Assembly: GCF_958298935.1 (NCBI RefSeq)
Contig: NC_084922.1
Location: 4,838,501 to 4,902,500, forward strand
DNA from: Phragmites australis
Taxonomy: Eukaryota; Streptophyta; Magnoliopsida; Poales; Poaceae
Length of the DNA stretch: 64,000 bases
Direction of reading: 5' to 3'
Shown here in pieces: positions 1 to 12,057 of the stretch. Each line of letters starts with the position of its first letter. Positions within the stretch are counted from its first letter, which is position 1. The notes under the pieces are model-generated. The model was given only the letters and a program-made list of their open reading frames with translations, was not told the origin of the DNA and made no database searches. The position numbers and the translations under genes are program-made.

Positions 1-1188
1 AAATGACAAAGAACGAACATGTTGTAGGTAAGCCATAGATGATCTAAAATAGATTCGTCATGCTCACCTTCTGGGGGAGGGCTTTACGCCTCTGTGTGCT
101 TGTGCATAATGTAGATCAACATGGCTGATAATATATTGCAAGAAGAAAATATATTCGTAATATTTAACAATTTCCGTTGACATTCTACCGCATGCGATTC
201 CGATCGATTCGCCAACGGGGAAGAACCGCCGCAAATAATTGGGGGAGGGGAGCGCTGAAAATTCGCATCGTTGGTTAGCTGTGTCCACCATGCGTGCCTG
301 TCTGGTTTTCGTACAGTGCGTCACATCAGAGCTAGGAACGCGTGGAATCCAGCTCGTGTCAGCAGCAGCGTGTTTCGACGCATGGATGCGCGCAAGCAAA
401 TGATCGCCGGGTGATTTTGTCAAGGAGTTGATGGATTTGTTCGAAAAGCTGGCAATGGTTGTTGGTGAATCTGTGTGCAACGTTCCTAGTTTCAGTTGCC
501 TACGGCTTGGATGTCTGGCTGTTCCGTGTACGTGGAGTAGCGCCGAAATCGTCAAGTACGTACGTGACAAGGACTCCCAACTCCCAACCATCAGTGGCAT
601 AGTCACACGTCATTGCGCGTTGGACTGGGATCGCGTGGACTGGAAGTGCTTTTCGGACGCATGCGGGGATCGAAGGCCGTGCCCCGCGCGCGCGGCGCTC
701 TGCCGAGCAAACGGTCGCGCGCGGGCAGGAAGGGCAGGAGCGGCAGCCGCGCGCGAGCTCTGCTGGGCCTCCGCCCGAGCGTCAGCCGGAGCCCAGCGCG
801 CGCACGGCCGGGAACTGCCGTGCCGACGGACTGCATGCCCCAGTAGGAGAAGGCAGTGCCACCCGCGCGCACGGCAGAGGACCATGACGCGCGGCAAACT
901 TAACTAATAGTAAAAATAGATCGCATATCGTATATCACGTTTATATTAAAATCACGCGAACCATAGTACAAACGGAAAATGAACGATATATTTGAAGATC
1001 TAAGATGATCCGGCTGTTGGAGGCACCTCGACCTCGTCCAACGCCGACCCCACCTGGCACCGCAACCGTCGCTAAACCGGGGGCGCACCCTGGAGCAGCG
1101 CCAGCGCGCACCGGCCTCTTCTCCCTCTCCCTCCATGGAAGGTGCAGCGTCTTGGGAGCCGGATTCGGTGGTGTGGCGTGTGGAATCT
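1..1188. repeat. Direct repeat copy A (about 1.15 kb, second copy at 24489-25632)
   Basis: This stretch matches 24489-25632 almost base for base in the same orientation, with scattered substitutions and small indels near positions 530, 720-800 and 880-930. The match already exists at base 1, so it probably starts left of the window. It stops at 1188, four bases before a CACTA transposon end. Its centre (about 640-880) is very GC-rich with many CGCG runs, and both flanks are AT-rich. Long frames cross it on both strands, but none resembles a protein family I know and the indels shift them between copies, so I do not call a gene. It could be a duplicated promoter or leader region or an unclassified repeat family. 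Confidence 0.85.
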
Positions 1189-1436
1189 CATTCACTAGTG
1201 GTTTTAGAACCGACAATGGATAACAGGTAGTGATAGTTATATTGTCGGCTACAAAACCTACTTCACTACTGATTTTAAAGCCGATAGTGGATAACAGTCA
1301 GTGATAGTCTTCGATTATTACTGCCAGCCGGTCGGACCGATAGTGAAAAAAATTATCACTACCGGTTAAAACTACTAATCGACAGTGATGCCTATGGTAT
1401 CACTGACAGCTAATGGTTTCGATCGACAATAATTAA

Positions 1437-1575
1437 TCTCTCCTCCCTAGCCTCTCCTCTCTGTCCTCCCTATCTCGTTCCTCACTCCTCTCTCCCTCTC
1501 AATATCTCTATCTCTCTCCTCTCTATCCCTCTCTCTCTCCTCGATCTCTCTGCCTCTCTCTCACTCTCAATACAT
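1437..1575. repeat. CT-rich low-complexity tract
   Basis: About 140 bases consist almost only of C and T on the plus strand, built from tctctcc/cctctc variants. The tract lies just inside the subterminal repeats of the CACTA end. No gene is seen in the AT-rich sequence from here to 2198. Confidence 0.8.
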
Positions 1576-2198
1576 GCATACAATAAGATATATTTAATGT
1601 AAATTAATAATAAAGACACATTATTAATACACAGTAATGCATGTCCTTTATTAATATGGTGTCATTTGGCGATATAAAAGCAGTCTAACCCCTGATAAAC
1701 TTCCTTCTTATCACATACTCTCTACTAGAAGGTACGGTGTTATTTGAAGGTTTGTCCCGCGCTGACGGCATGATCGGTTCATGAAACTCACCGTTTAAGT
1801 TGATAATATGTTCTAGGAAGAACCCGACGATCTGTTCCTGAAGAGCATGTATTTCTATAAGTTATAACGCACATGTGCGTAGTTTGGAGCGTTGCGTTTA
1901 AATAATAGAAAGCATATCCATTCTACGAAAGAGAGAAGTTAGCTATGCAATTTTAAAGTGCAAGATCATATAACATTAATTATATGCATAAGTCACTTAC
2001 AGAGTCCACACTCTGGCTATAGCCATATCGAGGATATCTTCCTTGTACAGTTCATACAAGTACAAGAATTACACCTAGAAGGAGCTATCCTTGTTGAGGA
2101 AATATTCATCTGTGTATCTTACATGGAACACCTAAAAACCATGTCTGGACTGCTCCAAGCATCATTGATGTAATCGACACATTTGAGTTGTATGGTTT

Positions 2199-3653
2199 TG
2201 TCGGAGGGTTAACTCCTGTCGCAGGGATCCTAAGGGACCCATTTTTAGAGATTCAGCCGGGGGATGATCCTGAATATGTTCGCCGGAGGAATAAATGGGT
2301 ATGAACGCGATGGCCAGTGGGGTGGAATGATCTAATGCGGAAAGGAGTAAATACGCTGGTGTTTAGACAGGTTTGGGCCGTACGGAGGCATAACACCCTA
2401 CTCCTGTATGGATAATATAAATACCTTGAGAATGTCCCTCAATGATGTTGCTGGTTACAAGAATGTCTATCTATCTTAGAGCCTAGGGCTCCTTGTTCTT
2501 CGGTCTGCGTGTATCTGCTGGCTTTGGATGCTCTCGATCTTCTCTTCGCTACCTTGAAAACTTCTTCAGAAAAAGACTTCTTGATCTTCTTTGTCTGTGC
2601 TGCCGGCGGCTTTAAATACCCGCCGGCAGTAGCGTGCCCCGAACAGGAGGGGGGGGGGCAGGAGTTCCGAGACACAATAAATGGAAAGGGCATCATCAAA
2701 GCCTCTGTGCAAAGTGACCGGGGGTGGAAAATACGTCCCACACCTGGTCATCCGTCACCATAAATGAACTAGCAACGGGCGTCGTGGAGAGGACCCACCG
2801 GGCAGCCGCGGAGCGGCCCGGCGTGCCCGTCCTGTCTTGTTCTCCTGCCACAGCAGCGCGGCAGACGGAACGCCTCGGCCCTTACGACGTTATCCCGAGA
2901 CGGGCCGGATGGCATGGGATGGGACCCGTGCATTCAATGACCCCATGCCCTTCTGCCAGAATGTGGCAGGAAATGACACCGAGCGTGGCGGGAGCAGTTG
3001 GGGATGATAGGCCATGCGCGCTCTTTAAATGCGGCCTTGGGCCTTTGATTGGCTGACACCTCATCAGTGGGCCCCTCTGGGGCCACTGTCGGGGGGCTCT
3101 CTAAGTCGTCGGGGAGCCGAGTGCTCGGGGGTCACTGCTCACCTCCCCGAGCACTCTCTCCCGAGAATGCCCTTTCTTGATCCTCGGGGAACCGAATGCT
3201 CGGGGGTACTATTCACCTCCCCGAGCACTCTCTCCCGGGCACGCTTGTACGGATCCTCGGGGGACCGAGTGCTCTGGGGCCGCTGCACGCACCCCCGAGC
3301 ACTCTTTCCCGGAGCTTCCTTCTGTGGGTCCTCGGGATACTTGGGTGCCCTGGGGGCCACCGCTCGCGGCCCCGGGCACATTTCTCCCGGTACTTAGCTT
3401 TCCTGAACGTCGGGGGGCTCGGGTGCTCGGGGGCCACTATATACCTTCCCGAGCACTTTCTTCCTGGCACTTAGATTTCGTAGATCATCGGGGAAGTTGG
3501 GTACTCGGGGACCACCGACTGTGGCCCCGAGCGCCCTCTCCCGGGACTTAATCTTTTTTACCTCGCGGAGGAGACTCCGCGGGATGGCGCCATGTGGCGG
3601 ATTGCTGGCCTGGCCTTGGGATTCGGGGACCCCCGGTTCCTGATTCATCGACA
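2199..3653. mobile_element. Solo LTR of a Gypsy-type retrotransposon, TSD GGTTT
   Basis: The element starts TGTCGGAGGG and ends ATTCATCGACA, so the LTR tips form the short inverted repeat TGTCG/CGACA. It is flanked by perfect 5-bp target duplications GGTTT at 2194-2198 and 3654-3658. No primer-binding site, polypurine tract or polyprotein is present, so this is a solo LTR left by LTR-LTR recombination. An ataatataaata motif near 2413-2424 is a plausible TATA region. Its 3' third holds a six-unit tandem repeat (3109-3555). It sits inside the CACTA remnant and is therefore younger than it. Assignment to Gypsy rests on length and termini only. Confidence 0.88.
3109..3555. repeat. Six-unit tandem repeat (73-79 bp period) inside solo LTR
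   Basis: Units start near 3109, 3182, 3255, 3330, 3409 and 3487. Each has the form (c)tcgggg..ccgagtgctcgggg, a variable core of about 12 bases, then ccccgagcactctctcccgg, followed by a less conserved linker ending in a form of gatc. The two GC-rich blocks of each unit are complementary (tgctcgggg / ccccgagca), so each unit can form a hairpin. The fourth unit is the most diverged. Confidence 0.88.
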
Positions 3654-3732
3654 GGTTTCTTTCTATATTTGGTTTGACCAAAGGTTTGCCCAACTCAAAC
3701 GGCTATGTAACATCCAACTTTGCAATATTCAC

Positions 3733-5970
3733 TCATATAGTAAGCCGTGCTAGTTCTTCTGCTGTTGATCTAGAAGAAGCCAGGAAGTCTCCAATGCTTA
3801 AAGCATCCTGAACGATTGGACATGACTTGCTCTTGGCCTGCTTTTTACTGATACGTTTGTAGTCAGTTGGCGGCTTACTTGAAGCGCCCCTTGTATGTTT
3901 AGCTTTGGCTATATTTATGAAAAATTTCATAGTATCTTCAGGCACAACAGGCTTTGATAGAGGTGGTGGAGGATGGAAATGTCTAGTTACACTGGTATCC
4001 ACAATCTTTTTGGTTTCCTCATCAATGAGTGAATAGACATCTTTGGGTTCCAAAACCCTCTTAGATGACACCGACTTTTAGATGATGTTGTCTGCTTGGA
4101 TGCTGTGGAATCTGATCGTGTTTTCTGAGCTGTTGGTTGGCTTCTTGATGACGCTGACTTCCTGAGCGGTGGACTTCTTCAAGACGACGGCTGGGGAGGT
4201 GGACTTCATCTAGGAGATGGCCGAGGAGAGTGAGATCTTCGAGGCGATGGTGGCCTGGGGTGTCATGGAGAGAAGAGGTTCTCGGGAGCTGTCCCTTGTG
4301 GAAATACTATGTAGGCATTCTCCCATGTGATGAATGTGTTATCTCCTATAGTGTTTATTCCCTCCTCTGCGGGGTAGTTCACCTCAACATGACGGTACTG
4401 GTCAATTTCCTTGTCTACTTCGACCATGGCATAGCCCTCCAGTATCGGACATCCGTGCAAGTGTTTATGAGAGCCGCGGGAATAAGCCACGTCGGAAGCC
4501 ACCTTGATGGTAATGTTCCTAGCACTAATGTATAGTTCACACGGTGTACATGCTGTGATGAGGTCCACGGGATAAGTGATGGAGTCAGCTCCCAGAACTC
4601 CCATGGATGCATAGCTACTCCTAGGACCACCGGGGCTGGAGCGTGCAAAATTAGGAGACGCCACCAACCGTTCCTATTTGCTCACAATGGCTCCTCATTC
4701 ACGCATGAGGGCTTGCTGTACAACTTGTGCAATATTTTTCTCTGTATGTTCCCTCTCCTTTTGTAGCATTTGTTCGAGAATTTCCATCATCCTAGCTTGT
4801 TGTGCCTCTTGTTCTGTTTGGAATCTCTTTTGACTCTTGTAACTATCGACATCACCTGAGAATCCCATATTTCCAACCCATCACTCTAACGTCTCGTATG
4901 CAACCACCGTGCTCTTTGTTTTCCAGTGCTAAGGTGAGCTCGTTGTTATCCCTGTCTGACTTGAAAGAGCCTTATGTAGACCGCTCGTGGGCTTCCGCAA
5001 GCTTTTTTTGCAAGAATTTGCATAACTTCCTAGTCTTTGGAGGTCGTAAAGTATAAGCTTCCATCAAACGAGTTAGAAGCATCCCTCTCAAAAAGGAAGC
5101 GCGTCGATCGTTCACTCCAGCCCTCCGTTTCAGGTGTGACACCTCTCTCTCGTAGTTCATCTAGTTGTTTGTTGCCACTACCGTTCTTTTCTCACGTACC
5201 CACAACTGCGTACTTTGTGGAGATAAAGGTTCTTCTTCGAGTTTGCGTTGTTCACTTCATTCAACCTTTGTGTTTCTTCTGACAACTTGTACTCTGCAAG
5301 GCTTGCCAATGATCTTCCAGTTATGGTTATTTGCTAAAATCTGATATTGTACCTTCCTACACAAAGGTTCTATTCAGTGTGCCCTTCCAATTCTTAAATG
5401 AAAGGCACATGATTATTAGCGCCTTATGCTTAACTACTTTTATATGTCTCTTTAATGAAGTCGAACTTCTCTAATATCTTGGGCCACATGGTTTCATTCT
5501 TAATCGAATCAGGAACCATGTGTGGATCACCTCATTCACCAGTCCACAATCTGTAGCTGATAGGCACGTGATCCTTAACAGCAATCCCACAGACTGACTT
5601 GTATGGCCACAGAACTCTCTCTGGTGCAATTGGCTCCCCTTCTTGTGAGATCTCCGTGATCACAAATCGTCCCGTAGGCATTTTCGAGGGACCTCAGACA
5701 CGATGCCTCTTTTGGGATTGCTCATTGTCATGACCCTCTGGAGCATCAAGCATCTATGCATAAACGAAAAAACTATTGAGAACCTATATGATAATATGTA
5801 GAACATATGCATTCACGTATTTATGAATTACCTCACCGCCTCCACAGGCGTTTGTTTGGTCCATGTTGAGTTAGTGACTCGGGCTACCTTCTTCAATGTT
5901 TGATGGCAGCACTACATCTCCTTCTGGCACCTAAGCAGGATCGACAGTTGGTGGTGCCATCCCTTCCTGT
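3733..5970 (-). pseudogene. Decayed CACTA-associated plant transposon protein (TNP1/Transposase_24-like)
   Basis: Read on the minus strand, fragments in several frames make up the usual plant En/Spm-associated protein. An N-terminal piece lies at 5840-5970, and a stretch with the order MPTGRFVITEIS..EGEPIAPERV at about 5540-5685. A charged central part is at 4970-5160. A glutamine/glutamate-rich coiled-coil segment follows at 4690-4800, and the C-terminal domain at 4263-4550 reads HGCPILEGYAMVEVD..INTIGDNTFITWENAYIVFP. A last segment is at 3733-4071. Stops and frameshifts break every segment, so no product is expected. The family call rests on the C-terminal pattern (a VHG..GYA.V.VD core followed by an I.W....I.FP block), recalled from grass CACTA proteins. 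Confidence 0.7.
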
Positions 5971-6953
5971 GAGTTATGTTTATGATGACGATAAGTGATT
6001 GAGTATTCTACATATAGAGAGTTGATGAAGGAGGAAGATAGAGATAAAGCCAATGCCGGAGGGAGAGAAGCTGTTGAAAGAGTGAGATAACCATAAAGGA
6101 GTCGATAGATAGAATGCATACACATACAATATTGTAATTGAGTACATTACGATCATATTTAACAAAAAAAGTCACATCTTATGTAGCATAATAAGTACAA
6201 ATATGCACAAAGGTACTGACAAATGACACATTGACCTTACAAGTCATATCATCTTACATATAAAAATAATGATTACAACAATAACTTGGATTACGACATC
6301 TTTACACGTGAAATCAAATTTCTTTCCATTTTTAAAGATAGCTAATTTTAGCTCGACCTGGATGACTTAGCTGTTGTATGCCGTAACAGCTTCTTGTTTG
6401 GACTTGTATCCCTTGTGACATGCTCATTTAAATCCATTAACTCCAAAAATGATATACTACAAACCACACTAATACCAAAAAAATACGTAAGACAACTATG
6501 AAGACAACATTAGCATTAAATTATGGAGATAATTATATACGATTGCAAGTTTGATTGGGATAGTAAAAAGACGTGCAAGGTGTATGTGTAATAACCATCT
6601 CAGTCGAGCTTTGCAGTCATATGTATGGTCTTCAATTTCATCATTTGTAAAAAGAATGATAAGTATAAAAATAATAATTTTTAATACAACATGTAACAGG
6701 AGTAAAAAAGAAATACGGTATTAGTGGCTATAGCAAATGATCTTATTAGGCACACGTAATAGAGAAGATGAAGAACATTGACCACAGTTTAAAACAAATC
6801 CTTTTTCTTTCAGTATTATATGAACCTAATAAGACCAATGTGTAAGTGTTGTAAGTAATAATACGATAATAAAAAATGACAGTAATTCGTAATCAAGTAT
6901 TTCATATTCAATGCCTGCATCAAATAAGTCATCAACAAACGGACGATGTGGAC
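5971..6953. other. AT-rich intergenic stretch, nothing recognised
   Basis: The sequence is AT-rich without a convincing coding frame, TIR pair or tandem repeat. It may be the 5' non-coding part of the CACTA remnant. Confidence 0.5.
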
Positions 6954-7653
6954 GAGTTTTTTTTGAAATAATATTATTTTTATTGAAAAATTGTAAAAAT
7001 AATAGTCAAATTCCCAAATTTTTAATAATATGTAGTTATCGGTACACGGAGTGTCGATTAGTGACCTATAGGCACTCCACATGGCGACATCCTACATTGC
7101 AGTGGCTTGGAGTCCTGTCAGTACTCCGTTTGTCGATAAGTCATGTGTCCTATGGATGATACTCAAAGAAAAATTCATAATTAAATATAAAAATTGTATC
7201 TCTCGACGAGATCTATAACTTTGTAATTAAATATTTTTTCTATTTAAATCTGTTTAGATGCTTAAAAAGTGGCTAGAAGTTACAGATCTAGTTTTTCAGA
7301 TCTAAAGTTCTAATACGTTTTGCTCATCTAAACGAATTTAAATAGAATAATATTCAATAACAAAGTTGTAGATCTTATCGAGAGACACAATTTTCATATA
7401 AAGATTATCTCCATAAAATTATATAAAAAAGTTATATATTTTTTTAATATCGTCTGCGGGACATAGACCTGTCGGCACGCGAAGTGCCGATAGGCCTTTG
7501 GACCCACTGCCACATAGAATATCGACACCGAAGTATCGACAGGTCTCTAGTTGGCACTTCTTGTACCGACAACTATCTATTCTTATAATTTTATGAATTT
7601 AGATATTATTTTTATAATTTTGCAATAAAAAATATTATTTTTAAAAAAAAATC
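6954..7653. mobile_element. MULE-type MITE, near-complete 700-bp palindrome, 9-bp TSD
   Basis: The left end GAGTTTTTTTTGAAATAATA and the inverted right end GATTTTTTTTTAAAAATAAT form the TIRs. Flanks carry a 9-bp target duplication with one mismatch, GATGTGGAC (6945-6953) and GATGTGAAC (7654-7662), as expected for Mutator-like elements. The inverted pairing runs through nearly the whole element. The block with tatcggtacacggagtgtcg (about 7035) pairs with tgtcggtacaagaagtgcc (7547-7572, inverted), and 7200-7260 pairs with 7327-7384 around a short loop near 7290. No coding capacity is present. A diverged relative lies at 35940-36190. Confidence 0.8.
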
Positions 7654-7868
7654 GATGTGAACCATCTCAACATGCTGATAGCAGAGAGAGTAAAATTGAA
7701 GCAAGCAAAAGCCAACCGGAGGAGCGGGGGAATGAGCCAACGCACACGAAGGGGGATGACCCTCGGCTGGACAGAAGTTCGAGCTTGGCTCGGCTAAAAA
7801 ACAAGCCAAGGTCAAGCCTGGCCGTAAGCTCGTCGAGGTTAACGAGCCAGGCATGAATAGCTCGGTTA

Positions 7869-8521
7869 GAGCATCTCCAACCTACTTTTTAAATTTGCCT
7901 CCCTATTTCCTCCATATAAGAAGTTTCCTATCCTGATTCCCTCCCTATTTCTCAGCGCGCTCCAACCCACTTCCTAAATTTAGCTTCATATTCTCCACTC
8001 ACCTATATTTTATTAATATCGTGTAACTACCAAATAGTTCTAACCGTTTTATATTCAATGGCCACCCGGCTCCTCTGCGCCTCGCGGAGCCGCCAGGGCA
8101 ACAGGGCGCCAGCACCTCTCTCCATCCGCCCCCTCTCCTCTTTCTTGGGCCTGCGGCTACAGCGAAGTGGCTAAAACGGTGGTGGCTACAGCGGCGGCGG
8201 CCGGCGCTTGGGCCTGCGGCCTACGGGACGGGACGAGCTACAGGGGGTTGAAGCCGGGAAGGGGAAGGAGGAGCAACCTACATCCAGGAATCCAGGCGCG
8301 GATGCAGCTGCCGTCCTAGCGGGGGCTCGAATGCAGCTGCCGTCTAGGAATCCAGGATACCGAGCGGAGGAGGCTCGCTGGAGATGGCGTGCGGGGACGA
8401 CGAAGTAGCAAACCCCTAAAGGTAGCGAAGCAAGTAGCAAGTGGGTTGGAGACCGTTATTCGCTGCGTTCACTAAAAAAAATAGAGTAGCGAGGGGAGAA
8501 GGGAGTGGGTTGGAGCTGCTC
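7869..8521. mobile_element. Tourist-like MITE with GC-rich internal segment, TSD TTA
   Basis: TIRs are GAGCATCTCCAACC (left) and GAGCAGCTCCAACCCAC (right, inverted), flanked by TTA at 7866-7868 and 8522-8524. At 653 bp it is long for a Tourist MITE. The ends (7869-8050 and 8440-8521) are AT-rich MITE sequence, while 8060-8410 is GC-rich and looks like captured genic DNA. No complete gene is inside. Confidence 0.75.
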
Positions 8522-8524
8522 TTA

Positions 8525-11199
8525 GGCTCGACAGTGCACTGAAGCCCCAGGAGTCCATGATGTAAGATGATTTGCCATCTCGCACTGCCCATTCTCTCCA
8601 TCCAAATTCAGCTTTCCAACCCAGTTCCGAGGGCCTCCACCGCTAGACACGTGTCCACCGTGCTTAGTCACGGATTTGGATCCTTTGACTTCACACCGTT
8701 TGAAGTCAGGGTACTATAGCGTGACTTCAAACAGTCATGAAACGCTGGATTTAGAACGGACGCATAAGATTTAGTGATATAGTAACATTATAAATAGTAA
8801 ATGTGAATAGTATTTTTGATAAACAGTAAATCTATACAGTATTTAAAGTCAGGATAATGTTTTCTACTGTAACAGCAAACATATTTTACTATTGTCCTCT
8901 GACTTCATTCTCCCCAAAATACCAAGCGCTTTGCCTAAAAAAAGGAATAAAAAATAAGCGCACAACGCTAGCCACACATGCTAATCCTCTTTTGTTCCTC
9001 ACTTTGTCACATCTTTTACTCGTCGTTCTCGAGCAACATCGCCACCTGGGTTTGTGAGCAGAAGACCTCCACCTTGGAGCTCGCCGTTGCTGCTCGGCCA
9101 CCGGGCAGAGAGCCGATGGATCAAGGCATGCTGTGGCTAGATCTCACCACCGCTGCTTGACCGTCTGTGAGGGTCAGAGTGGTTAGGGCCGTGCGCCGCC
9201 GAGAGCTAGTTGTCGCCACTTGCTCCGCTGGATGGAGTGCTGGTGCAGGGGCCACGACCTAGCTAGGGGCGAAGCTATGTGAGTCTATCCGAGTACACCG
9301 GTATTAGGATCCTTACGATTTTTTAGTTATTATGATCTCGTTTTCACCTCTTGTGTACTATCCAAATTTAGCTATGTATACTAAAAAGTTACTAGCCTAG
9401 ATCAACAGGCATCACTGTAGCGTTGGTTCTACCTTTGTCTACTGATGACACGGCTATCCCTGCCACTGACGTCGTGGATATCCTCCACCTCCAACGATTA
9501 ATTTTCACGAGCCTACTTAGTTAAGCTGAGGACTGAGCGATACTTGAGCCTCACCGGGGCGAGGATCCAGTCTTGTCGAGGTACACACATACATGTCACT
9601 TAGTGATAGCGCGGGTGCTTAGGACATATACGTATGTGTATACGTTAGAAGTGAGTATGTATAGTGTGAAGAGTTATATGCGTCCTTATTTATATCTTTT
9701 TAAAAAATACTCCCGTAACTCGAGCCCTCACGAGCTTCTGTCGAGTCAAGCTTGAGCATCGCTCTAGGTTCGGCTGGATTTCAAGCTCCGCTTGAGATTC
9801 TAACGAGTTCGAGCTTGAGGCGATTGACTCGCTCGAGCTCGGCTCTACATGCCTTCACCTGTACTTCGTCTGCGCGCAACGCATCCACCCAAGAGGGTAA
9901 AAGGAGAGGGAAGGCAGGGCCGCGCAAAACCCTGCTCCACCTCCACTGGCCACCGATCTCCAGAGGTACCGTTGCCGCTGCCGCTCGCCGAAGGTGACCC
10001 CCTGCCCCTCTCTTCCCTCACCTGCCTCCGTGAATGAGGTGGTGCTTAATTGCGCTGCGTGTTGGGATGAAACCCCCGTGCCCCATGCCAAGTCCAGTCC
10101 TTCCCCGTGGCAGGGATCGCCGTTCGGTGTGAGGTTTCCCGTCGCGCTATCCGGTGATAGTCGTGCAAGGAAGGCTTGTCGCTTGTGTTTTTTGGCTTCA
10201 TACGATATGATGATCAGGGTTTAGAGATTTCGTGGGGTTCGATTGAGTGGTGACGCGTGGGGAGTGGTCCCTTAGTTCAGAAATTTGTAGCCTAATGAAT
10301 GCGGGGTGGGCTATTTTATTCCGGAGTAAGCCGAAATGCTTTCTTATTTCTGTGGATCGCGTCCGGAGTTCTGGGTGCCACCTAGCTAGCTGGTGACTTA
10401 ATTTTTGTAGGATTTTGTTTCCTTCAGATGGAAGCATGTGTACGCTTTCATATCGTTGATTCTCGTATTGCTACAAATTATGGGGCTAGGGCTGGTCAGC
10501 ACCTCGCATCCTTCCATTGTGCAATGCTTGCATATTCATAAATTTGGCAGCCAGATCTTCGTGCTTATTGTGTTTTGGTTGATATTGTGGTCTGAATTAT
10601 GATGCTTCTGATGGGAGTTTGGTTTGTGTGAGAGCCTAGTGTATGCATCATAGTACTTTCGGTATTTGCTTGCTTTTCGACTTGGAGTTGTATTATATCA
10701 TTATCTATACACTTTGTCGATGCACATGATCTGTACTCCCTATTTTGCTGTGCTATTACTGCCATGGTTAGGCTGAAATGGCTGGAAATCATCATTGCTC
10801 TGGTGGTTGCAATCTTAGTAACTTCACCACCTGTCTTTTTTATAGGGTTATGTTTTTTATAGGGTTATGTTTGGGTTGATATGGTGAATGCATACATGTA
10901 TGTTGATGTTGCTTTGATATAACCTTGTTTATGTTAAGTCTCTTTCTTTTTCTCTTTTATGCCATTTTGTCAAGCTAACTGATTTTTTTGTCATTAGTAC
11001 TTTGATTCGGTAAAGATTTTGTTGTATAAGATTTTTTTACGTATAACCAGTTTCAGTTGGAAAAAAAATGGGATTATTGCACAGCCAATTTATAAAAACC
11101 ACTTGGTGACGCCTAGCACGGGATTATCTAGAAAGCGCAGCGGCAGTGCGTGACGCCTATCACCTAATCAGGCCTATGCATCACTTTCAAATCTAAATG
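8525..11199. other. Intergenic region with leader-like GC-rich block at 9850-10040
   Basis: No gene is supported here. 8650-8890 has features of another old MITE (tgacttca-type inverted motifs). 9710-9850 contains gctcgagctcggct-type repeats also seen near 7770-7855. 9850-10040 is GC-rich, lacks an obvious long frame and is followed by T-rich, intron-like DNA. It could be the promoter and 5' leader of the FDM-like locus that starts at 12058. That link is inference from order and composition only. Confidence 0.35.
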
Positions 11200-11767
11200 G
11201 AGAGGTGAAAACGGATCGAATATGAATGGATATAGCTTATCCTTTATCATATTCTATATTTTTTTCAGAGCCGGACACGGACAGTGTCAGATAATTATTT
11301 CTTCATCTTGTATCTTATCCTACATTTTTTCTCGAAGTCGAAGTCAAAGTGGATAGTCGGATAGATGTCGGTTAGTCGGATAGGTGGAATTTTTTTACTT
11401 TATTTGCATCCTTATACAACATATTAAACAATATATGGGTGCTATCAAAATGAGGACATATAGAGTGATCGGTGAGGTGTGAAAACAAGAGCATTTAATA
11501 TTACTGTTTACAAATGTGTGTTAATCTACCTATATATTATCATGCTTTTAAGTAAAATCACAATAACTTTTCTTATAACACCTAACATTTAGATACTTCG
11601 GATGGATATCAGCCATCATATATCTTATCCTATATTTTCCTCGGATCTGGAGTCGAACACGGATAGTGTTGAACATTATCGGCACGGATACCGGTCATCC
11701 TATATTTACTTCGCAATCCTTCAGGTAGTTGGGCGGGCGAGAAATATCTATCCCGTTTTCACCCCTA
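11200..11767. mobile_element. Ac/Ds-like hAT non-autonomous element
   Basis: The left end reads GAGAGGTGAAAACGGATCG and the inverted right end TAGGGGTGAAAACGGGATAG. Both match the Ac/Ds-type terminal theme (TAGGGATGAAAACGG). The flanks tctaaatg (11192-11199) and cttaaatg (11768-11775) form an imperfect 8-bp target duplication. The interior carries cggata/tatcc subterminal motifs in both orientations (gtcggatag, ttatcctata), as is usual for hAT transposase binding, and no transposase gene. Confidence 0.7.
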
Positions 11768-12057
11768 CTTAAATGTGATTCCAGCTTTACCATCTTCATT
11801 TCTTTTTACATCCTTTTGACCCTAATCTTATTCTTTGTGTGCGCACCGCCTCTAGTACAGCCTGACCTCGCTGCATCCCAGCATCGTCCTGTGCCCTCTC
11901 CCACATGTATTCTTGCTCCATGGCTGACACTTCCAGCCATAAAGATCATCTTCATAAGCTATTAAAGTTGAACCTTAATTTTTTACTTGAATTTGTTATT
12001 GCTATCTTTTTAAACCTGTGTTGTGTGGGATCGTTGTGATTCTTGATAATCTTTTCT

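Larger units (their letters stand above)
1193..5970 (-). mobile_element. CACTA (En/Spm) transposon remnant, one terminus at 1193
   Basis: A CACTA terminus starts at 1193 with CACTAGTGGTTTTAGAACCG. Subterminal repeats of the same theme follow (CACTACTG..TTAAAGCCGATAGTGG near 1262-1290, and further ccgatagtg/atcactac variants to about 1430). Inside lies a decayed minus-strand gene of the plant transposon type found in CACTA elements (3733-5970). A solo LTR (2199-3653) sits in the element. The opposite terminus was not recognised: no matching inverted CACTA end was seen up to about 9.7 kb, so the far boundary given here is only the end of the recognisable coding remnant. The copy is certainly inactive. 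Confidence 0.7.

Noticed and set aside
64..606. Long minus-strand frame repeated at 24588-25097, apparently conserved
   Set aside because: Both copies lie in the direct repeat, so conservation only reflects recent duplication. The frame is not similar to any family I know, and indels around it change the neighbouring frames.
12043..12057. Start of the XS-domain frame at a TTG
   Set aside because: TTG is not a credible nuclear plant start. The first ATG in this frame is at 12148, and the frame before it is probably intron or divergent exon.
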